Shown: one piece after another, positions 7,186 through 12,097 of the stretch
Position numbering within the stretch: position 1 is the first letter of the stretch
Layout of the letters: the number at the start of each line of letters is the position of its first letter
Translations under genes and position numbers: made by a program
Notes under the pieces: generated by a model
Databases searched by the model: none
The model's input: the letters and a program-made list of their open reading frames with translations, nothing else
What the model was told of the DNA's origin: nothing
From: Betaproteobacteria bacterium
GTDB lineage: Bacteria; Pseudomonadota; Gammaproteobacteria; Burkholderiales; Burkholderiaceae
DNA length: 12,097 nucleotides
Assembly: GCA_018969885.1 (NCBI GenBank)
Contig: JAGWXN010000075.1
Location: forward strand, 1-12,097
Reading direction: 5' to 3'

Positions 7186-7924
7186 AGGTTGCAGCGCAGA
7201 GTTCAGCCAGTAGTCGTCGGACATCGGTGATCGATCGAGCAAGCGTAGCCATGATCGCCTCAATCGAAACACTCTGGCTGCTCGCTGCCAGCCCCGCCGC
7301 CGCATTCGCAACCACCGCTAGGCAGGCGTAAGGCAGCCCCAGCTCCCGCGCGAGCACCGCCTCGGGCATGCCAGTCATTCCAACCAGCGTGCAGCCGTCT
7401 CTCGCCATTCGGGTAATCTCGGCCGCCGTTTCCAAACGCGGGCCATTGGTACATCCATAAACGCCACCCTCAACGAGCGGCAAACCAAGCTTTCGGGCGC
7501 CGCCCGCCAAGGCTTTGCGCAGCGAAGCATCGTAGGGCTCGGTGAAATCGACGTGCACAACCTTGTTGTCAGTGCCATCGAAAAACGTGGACTCTCGACC
7601 ACTCGTGTAATCGATGAGTTGGTCTGGCACCACCAGCATGCCCGGTGAACATTCAGGCGCGATCCCGCCCACGGCGGCGACCGCAACAATCTGGGTGGCG
7701 CCCGCCTCGCGAAGAGCCCAGATATTCGCGCGATAGTTGATGCGATGCGGCGGAACACGATGGTCGCGAGCATGGCGAGCGATGAACAACACCGCCTTCC
7801 CCTCCCAGGATCCGCGCATCAGGGTGTCAGAGGGTGTCCCCCAGGGGGTCTGAATCGCAAGCGGGGTCGGCTGCCGTAGCTCATCGAGCTGATAAAGACC
7901 GCTTCCGCCGATGATTGCCAGCAT
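7175..7924 (-). CDS. Methylthio-nucleoside phosphorylase (PNP/MTAP family), probably S-methyl-5'-thioinosine phosphorylase
   Basis: The enzyme cleaves a 5'-methylthio-purine nucleoside with phosphate to free base and 5-methylthioribose-1-phosphate, recycling the by-product of polyamine or acyl-homoserine-lactone synthesis. The 249 residues show IIGGSGL (4-10, phosphate loop), ARHARDHRVPPHRINYRAN (49-67), AVGGI, DYTSGRESTFFDG, GPRLETAAEI (161-170), VGMTGMPEA (181-189, Met183 at the ribose site) and LAVVANAAAG (202-211). In human MTAP the last segment reads ATDYD, and its Asp220 contacts adenine N7/N6; here Asn207 takes that place and Ala209 replaces Asp222. Asn there is typical of 6-oxopurine enzymes, as in Pseudomonas aeruginosa MTI phosphorylase, which this protein resembles from memory. 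I infer methylthioinosine as substrate; MTA or a broader range cannot be excluded. ATG at 7924 starts 12 nt after the zipA stop, with AGG 7 nt upstream, so it is probably the last gene of smc-zipA-mtnP. Confidence 0.9.
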   Translation of the reverse strand: MLAIIGGSGLYQLDELRQPTPLAIQTPWGTPSDTLMRGSWEGKAVLFIARHARDHRVPPHRINYRANIWALREAGATQIVAVAAVGGIAPECSPGMLVVPDQLIDYTSGRESTFFDGTDNKVVHVDFTEPYDASLRKALAGGARKLGLPLVEGGVYGCTNGPRLETAAEITRMARDGCTLVGMTGMPEAVLARELGLPYACLAVVANAAAGLAASSQSVSIEAIMATLARSITDVRRLLAELCAATSPG

Positions 7925-7936
7925 GCCCTTGCCTGG

Positions 7937-9451
7937 TTAATTGAAGACCCGAAGCGCGGTTGGCGAGCCCGGCGTAAGCCCAGCAGCGGCAAGCGCTGCG
8001 CAACGTTCATCGAGTTGGGCGCTGATGGCCTCGATCCCTCGGTCGGTCAGCGGTTTGCCGCCATCATCAATCATCCGGCCGGGCAGCCGCCGCGCGCTGA
8101 TTCGAACACATTCGATCATCGCAGCGAAGGGCCGCGCTTCCGGGGCTACGCGTGGCACATCCAGCAGAAAACTGAGCCGATTGGACTGCTCACCCAGCGC
8201 GACCGAAAATAGGGTTTCACCCCGCGGCCCCAGCCGCGCATAACGGTTGTTGCCACGTTCGACGATCGCGAGCGGGCCCGCTAACGCAGCAAGCTGGGCG
8301 GGACCGAGGGTTTCGGCCGCGTCGACGTTGATACACACCTGGGCGTCGAGACGGGCGCTTTCGGAATCGAGTGCACGAGCACGCGCCAGCACGCTCGTCA
8401 TATCACTCAATTCAACGCCCACCCCAAGGGACGCGGCCAGCTCGCGAATACGCTGGGCAAAATCGGTGTATTCCAAAGCGTTGAGCGGCCCTGCGCGGTT
8501 GGCAAGTAGCAAGCCAAAGCGCGCGCTGCTGCAGGACTCGCCTGCGCGCGGTAGATGCCAACCATCGGATGAAGGCGCAACGCCGAGTACTTCGAGCATG
8601 ACGGGCTTACTGCCTGAACGCCTGAATGACTGCGCCAGTGACACCAGCTTCTCGGCGGGAACCTGCTGAACAAAGCGAAGTAACGCCATGCAATCGGTGC
8701 GCTCGGACAGAATGCCCGTTGACGCGTCGGTCGGGCTCATCGGCCTGGCACCCGCAGCGGCGAGGCTGTTGGGTGCAGCAATGGTTGCAGCTGGAGCGAC
8801 GCCCCGCGATGGTTCAGCGTGCAGCATAGGCGCCCGTACCGGCTCAGCATGCGCGCCCGCGACGACTTGCCCAACGGGATACAGCTCAGTCGACGTGCTC
8901 ATCTCCCCATGCGAACTCGCACCGCCCCGAGGCTGTGCGGCCGTGAAGACGGGCCGGGAATCGACATATTCGAAGGGGGACGTAGGGGGCGGTGCCGAGC
9001 GTCCTGGGTGACTACGCTCGGTCGTCACCGGTGCTTCGTCAGGCAATGCTGCGGCCGACGCTGAAGCTTCGGCGTTCGAGGAACGGTGCTGAGCGGCATC
9101 ACCGAAGATGATTGGAGTGCCGTCCAACGAGCCGAGCTGCGGCTCAACGCGTTGCGGATCGTCGGGCCGTACATTAGCGATACCCAGGCTCGGCTCATCC
9201 CGTGCGGAGGTTGGACCCAGATTGGGCGCTGCGCGCGAAGAGGGAGCACCCGGGTGGGGCGTCGCCACCACGGCAACGCCAGGATCGGGCCGATTCGGCT
9301 CGGCTCTACCGGGGCGCCGTAATTCGACCGGCGCTTCGTCGCGCACCGAGAGCCTGCGCAGCCGCCATGCACGCCAGGCATCGAAAGCCACCACCGCCCC
9401 GATAGCCAGGGCGACAAACAACAGGATGCTGACGGTCAGACTGTCGATCAT
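7937..9451 (-). CDS. zipA: ZipA-like cell division protein with a long linker
   Basis: ZipA anchors FtsZ filaments to the inner membrane at the division site. The 504-residue product fits its plan: a single N-terminal transmembrane helix (about residues 5-24), a basic patch RAWRLRRLSVR on the cytoplasmic side, a long low-complexity linker rich in Pro, Ala, Arg, Glu and Ser (about 38-250), and a C-terminal globular domain from about 254 (CMALLRFVQQVPAEKL) to the end, consistent with the FtsZ-binding ZipA domain. E. coli ZipA has 328 residues, so the linker is clearly longer here. The ATG at 9451 overlaps the smc stop as ATGA, a typical coupled junction. Family assignment rests on architecture and position after smc rather than on strong sequence identity, because ZipA is poorly conserved; the C-terminal domain match is from memory. 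Confidence 0.82.
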   Translation of the reverse strand: MIDSLTVSILLFVALAIGAVVAFDAWRAWRLRRLSVRDEAPVELRRPGRAEPNRPDPGVAVVATPHPGAPSSRAAPNLGPTSARDEPSLGIANVRPDDPQRVEPQLGSLDGTPIIFGDAAQHRSSNAEASASAAALPDEAPVTTERSHPGRSAPPPTSPFEYVDSRPVFTAAQPRGGASSHGEMSTSTELYPVGQVVAGAHAEPVRAPMLHAEPSRGVAPAATIAAPNSLAAAGARPMSPTDASTGILSERTDCMALLRFVQQVPAEKLVSLAQSFRRSGSKPVMLEVLGVAPSSDGWHLPRAGESCSSARFGLLLANRAGPLNALEYTDFAQRIRELAASLGVGVELSDMTSVLARARALDSESARLDAQVCINVDAAETLGPAQLAALAGPLAIVERGNNRYARLGPRGETLFSVALGEQSNRLSFLLDVPRVAPEARPFAAMIECVRISARRLPGRMIDDGGKPLTDRGIEAISAQLDERCAALAAAGLTPGSPTALRVFN

Positions 9452-12097
9452 GCTGCCTTGGCGAAGTTCGCCGCCGCTTCAAGGTCGACTGCCACCAGGC
9501 GTGACACGCCTTTCTCCTGCATGGTGACGCCGATCAGCTGCTCAGCGAACTCCATGGCGATTTTGTTGTGCGTGATAAACAGGAATTGGGTCTGAGCCGA
9601 CATTGCACGAACCATTTCTGCGTAACGCTCGGTGTTGGAGTCATCAAGCGGCGCGTCGACCTCGTCGAGCAGGCAGAACGGCGCCGGATTGATTTGGAAA
9701 AGCGAAAATACCAGAGCAATGGCGGTGAGCGCCTTTTCGCCTCCCGAAAGCAAGTGAATCGAGGTGTTTCGCTTGCCGGGTGGCTGCGCCATCACCTGAA
9801 TGCCTGCGTCAAGAATTTCCTCTCCGGTAAGAATGAGTCGCGCCTCGCCCCCGCCGAACAAGCGCGGAAACAGCTCGCCAAAGTGCCCGTTGACCGTGTC
9901 ATAGGTTTCACGTAACAGCGTACGGGTTTCGCGATCGATTTTCCGGATGGCATCTTCAAGCGTCGTGATGGCCTCGTTGAGGTCGGCGAGCTGTGCTCGC
10001 AGGAAACCCTGCCGCTCGCTTGCCTGGCTCAGCTCGTCAAGTGCGGCCAGGTTGACCGGTCCGAGCGCGGCAATGGCGTTCGACAGCCGTGTGACCTCGC
10101 CCTGGAGCCAGCCAGGCTTAGGCGAGGCCTCTGAGAAACGCTCTCGCAGCCCGGACTCGGCCGCCTCATCGACCTGGGCCTCAACAAGCTGGGCCGCGTA
10201 CTGCTCGGCGTTGATGCGCGCTGCCTGCTCGTCGAGCTGCAGCGCGTGCAATCGCTCACGAAGCGGCTCCTGCGCGCGCTCGGCGGTGAGCCTTGCTTCG
10301 TCGCCCGCGCGCAGCCTCTGGCTGATATCGTCGAGTCGCTGACGCGCCGCGCCCAATGCGCCCTCGGCCTGCACCCGATCGGCTAACGCTGACTGCAGCG
10401 CGTCACGCGCTTCGGTGTCGGAAATGTCACCCAGCCTCGCTTCGAGCAGCGCGCGCTCATCACCCGCCGACTGAAGCTGAGTCCGGGCCGTCTCGGCCGA
10501 TGCGTTCAGGCGCTCAATGAGCGCCTCGGCGGAGCGTACGGCAAAGTCGGCCTCGCGCGCGTCTGCTTCGGCCTGCCGAACCTGTTCCCTTTGCCGCTCG
10601 AGGGTAGCCTCAGCCTCCTCGAGCGCAAACTGCTGCTCTTCGGCCCGTTGCTGGGTTTCGCCCAGCTGCGCGTCGAGCGAATCAAATTCACTCGCGAGCG
10701 CTTGCAACGTGTTGTCGAATTCAGCTGACTGGCGAGCAATGTCTTCGAGTTCGGTGGTGATCCGCTCGCGACTGCCTGCCACTCGGGCCGACTCCTGTTC
10801 GAGTCGCTGGGCGTTCAGACGCAGCGCGGACAGTTCGCGAAGTGCCCGCGCGTGATCTTCGCGTAACTGCGCAAGCAGGCGCTGCGCATCGGCGGCTCCG
10901 GCCTCGGTACGGACCGCCGCCCCTCGCGCATCATCTACCAGCATTTGCTGCGCGCGCTGCTCGCGGGCGAGGTTGTCGATTTCATGAAGCCGGGCGAGCA
11001 AACCCTCCGCCTCGGTATCGGCCGCATGCAGCGAAGCCGAGTAACGCCCGACCTGATGGCCTTCGCGAACCACGAACTGCCCGCCCGCTGGCAACAAATT
11101 TCTCTGAGCAAACGCCTGTTCCAGGGATTCGGCGGTAAAGCAGTGGGCGAGCATGTCGTGGAGCATTGCCTGAACACCGGCATCGGGGCAGTTGGCAAGC
11201 GACGACAGCGGCTTGAGTTCAGCCGATCGGGAAGCCGCTGGGGGGGCAACGTGATCGCCCGCAAAAAACGCGACTTTCGCAGGCGGCGGATCCGAGGCCA
11301 ACGCCGCGAGCATGGAGATCCCAGTGAGCTCGAGCGCGTGAACACGTTCTCTGAGCGTTGCCTCGAACGCCGCCTCCCAGCCGGTTTCGATCCGAAGGCG
11401 CGGGTGCAGTCGCGTTAGGCGCTCTAGGCCGTGTCGCTCCAGCCAGGGCTGGATCTTGGACTGGCTCTCGAGGCGCTGCTGCAGCTGGCGCAGCGCTGAC
11501 AGGCGGGCGTCGATTCGCGCGAGCGACGCCTCCGCCTCGCGCAGCGCCTGCTGAGCCGGCGCCCGGGCAGCGTCAAGCTCGCGCCACCGCTGATCGGCCT
11601 CTTCAAGGGTGTGCTGCAACTGCGCTTCCAGTTCCTCTGCGGCCGCCACCGATTCGCGCTGATGCGTGAGTTCATTCGGGTCGACACTGGCGAGCTGCGC
11701 CAGCTCGTGCTTCAGCCGGTCGCGCCGAATCTGAAGCGAATCAAGGCTGTTTTGTGCGTTTCGCTGCCGAAGCGCCGAAAGTTCGATCGCCTGGCTGGAT
11801 TGCGCCGCAAGCGCGCGGGCTGCCTCGAGCGCTACCCTGGCCTCGCGTACCCTCGCCTCGGCATCCGGGTAGGCGTCGGAAAGCTGGACACAGACAGCGG
11901 CCAGCGTTTCTGCCTGCTCGCGGTCGATATCGAGTCGTGCCAGCGCATCGCTTCGCTCGCTCTCGGTGGTATCGAGCAACGCCTTCGCGCGCTGAGCCTG
12001 ATTCGCCAGCGAATCGAGGCGCTCCCGCAACTGACCCTGCGTTTGGGCAACCACCCGAATATCAGATTCGAGCCGCGCCACCTCTGCGTTAACGTCA
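9448..12097 (-). CDS. smc: Chromosome segregation ATPase SMC, N-terminus cut by window edge
   Basis: SMC dimers with ScpA/ScpB extrude DNA loops and organise the chromosome for segregation. The 882 visible residues comprise the end of the N-terminal coiled coil, a hinge domain (roughly 10990-11450, including LERLTRLHPRLRIETGWEAA and later GHQVGRYSASLH), a long return coiled coil with heptad-like Glu/Leu/Ala/Gln/Arg content, and a complete C-terminal ATPase half: GPVNLAALDEL, the ABC signature LLSGGEKALTAIAL (near 9715-9755), Walker B FCLLDEVDAPLDD (9640-9680) and the H-loop FITHNK (about 9560-9580). The Walker A half lies outside the window: reading stays open past 12081 (GTG, not a real start) to the last base, so the 5' end is missing and not truncated by mutation. 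The stop overlaps the zipA start by 4 nt. Rapid SMC hinge identification is approximate; the C-terminal motifs are certain. Confidence 0.97.
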   Translation of the reverse strand, partial: DVNAEVARLESDIRVVAQTQGQLRERLDSLANQAQRAKALLDTTESERSDALARLDIDREQAETLAAVCVQLSDAYPDAEARVREARVALEAARALAAQSSQAIELSALRQRNAQNSLDSLQIRRDRLKHELAQLASVDPNELTHQRESVAAAEELEAQLQHTLEEADQRWRELDAARAPAQQALREAEASLARIDARLSALRQLQQRLESQSKIQPWLERHGLERLTRLHPRLRIETGWEAAFEATLRERVHALELTGISMLAALASDPPPAKVAFFAGDHVAPPAASRSAELKPLSSLANCPDAGVQAMLHDMLAHCFTAESLEQAFAQRNLLPAGGQFVVREGHQVGRYSASLHAADTEAEGLLARLHEIDNLAREQRAQQMLVDDARGAAVRTEAGAADAQRLLAQLREDHARALRELSALRLNAQRLEQESARVAGSRERITTELEDIARQSAEFDNTLQALASEFDSLDAQLGETQQRAEEQQFALEEAEATLERQREQVRQAEADAREADFAVRSAEALIERLNASAETARTQLQSAGDERALLEARLGDISDTEARDALQSALADRVQAEGALGAARQRLDDISQRLRAGDEARLTAERAQEPLRERLHALQLDEQAARINAEQYAAQLVEAQVDEAAESGLRERFSEASPKPGWLQGEVTRLSNAIAALGPVNLAALDELSQASERQGFLRAQLADLNEAITTLEDAIRKIDRETRTLLRETYDTVNGHFGELFPRLFGGGEARLILTGEEILDAGIQVMAQPPGKRNTSIHLLSGGEKALTAIALVFSLFQINPAPFCLLDEVDAPLDDSNTERYAEMVRAMSAQTQFLFITHNKIAMEFAEQLIGVTMQEKGVSRLVAVDLEAAANFAKAA

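Noticed and set aside
12079..12081. GTG as the start of smc
   Set aside because: The frame stays open to the window edge, and the N-terminal ATPase half with Walker A is missing, so this is an internal Val.
11490..12097. Repetitive-looking GC-rich text with recurring CTCG/GCGC blocks
   Set aside because: This is the SMC coiled coil: repeated Glu, Ala, Leu, Arg and Gln codons give the impression of DNA repeats, but no unit recurs exactly.

Overview
The window looks like a chromosomal housekeeping region of a high-GC betaproteobacterium, most likely of the order Burkholderiales. This is inferred from protein similarity recalled from memory, from the divergent rpsB / map-glnD arrangement, and from a zipA-type gene directly behind smc. 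I see no phage, transposon, CRISPR array, tRNA or rRNA. There is no clear novel system; the points of interest are regulatory signals, unusual starts and local gene order.

Layout. (1) 1-3641, minus strand: rpsB (ribosomal protein S2), tsf (EF-Ts), pyrH (UMP kinase), frr (ribosome recycling factor) and uppS (undecaprenyl diphosphate synthase, cut by the window edge), read from right to left. A convincing intrinsic terminator lies between rpsB and tsf, and a second hairpin without a T-tract follows tsf. pyrH, frr and uppS are packed closely (19 and 15 nt gaps), and pyrH and uppS use the rare starts TTG and GTG. (2) 3642-3800: divergent promoter region with a perfect TATAAT just before map. (3) 3801-7165, plus strand: map (methionine aminopeptidase) and glnD (PII uridylyltransferase / uridylyl-removing enzyme), translationally linked. 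(4) 7175-12097, minus strand, converging on glnD: smc (chromosome condensation ATPase, N-terminus outside the window), a zipA-like cell-division gene overlapping it by 4 bp, and a methylthio-nucleoside phosphorylase whose active-site Asn suggests methylthioinosine rather than methylthioadenosine.

How the genes relate. The rpsB-to-uppS block links translation (S2, EF-Ts, RRF), pyrimidine supply (UMP kinase) and cell-wall lipid carrier synthesis. map trims the initiator Met of new proteins, and glnD senses glutamine and sets the PII state. smc and zipA couple chromosome organisation to septum assembly. The phosphorylase recycles the methylthio-nucleoside left by polyamine or acyl-homoserine-lactone synthesis.

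The genes fill almost the whole window; no gene-free stretch exceeds about 160 bp. The many long overlapping reading frames on opposite strands are high-GC shadows of these ten genes.
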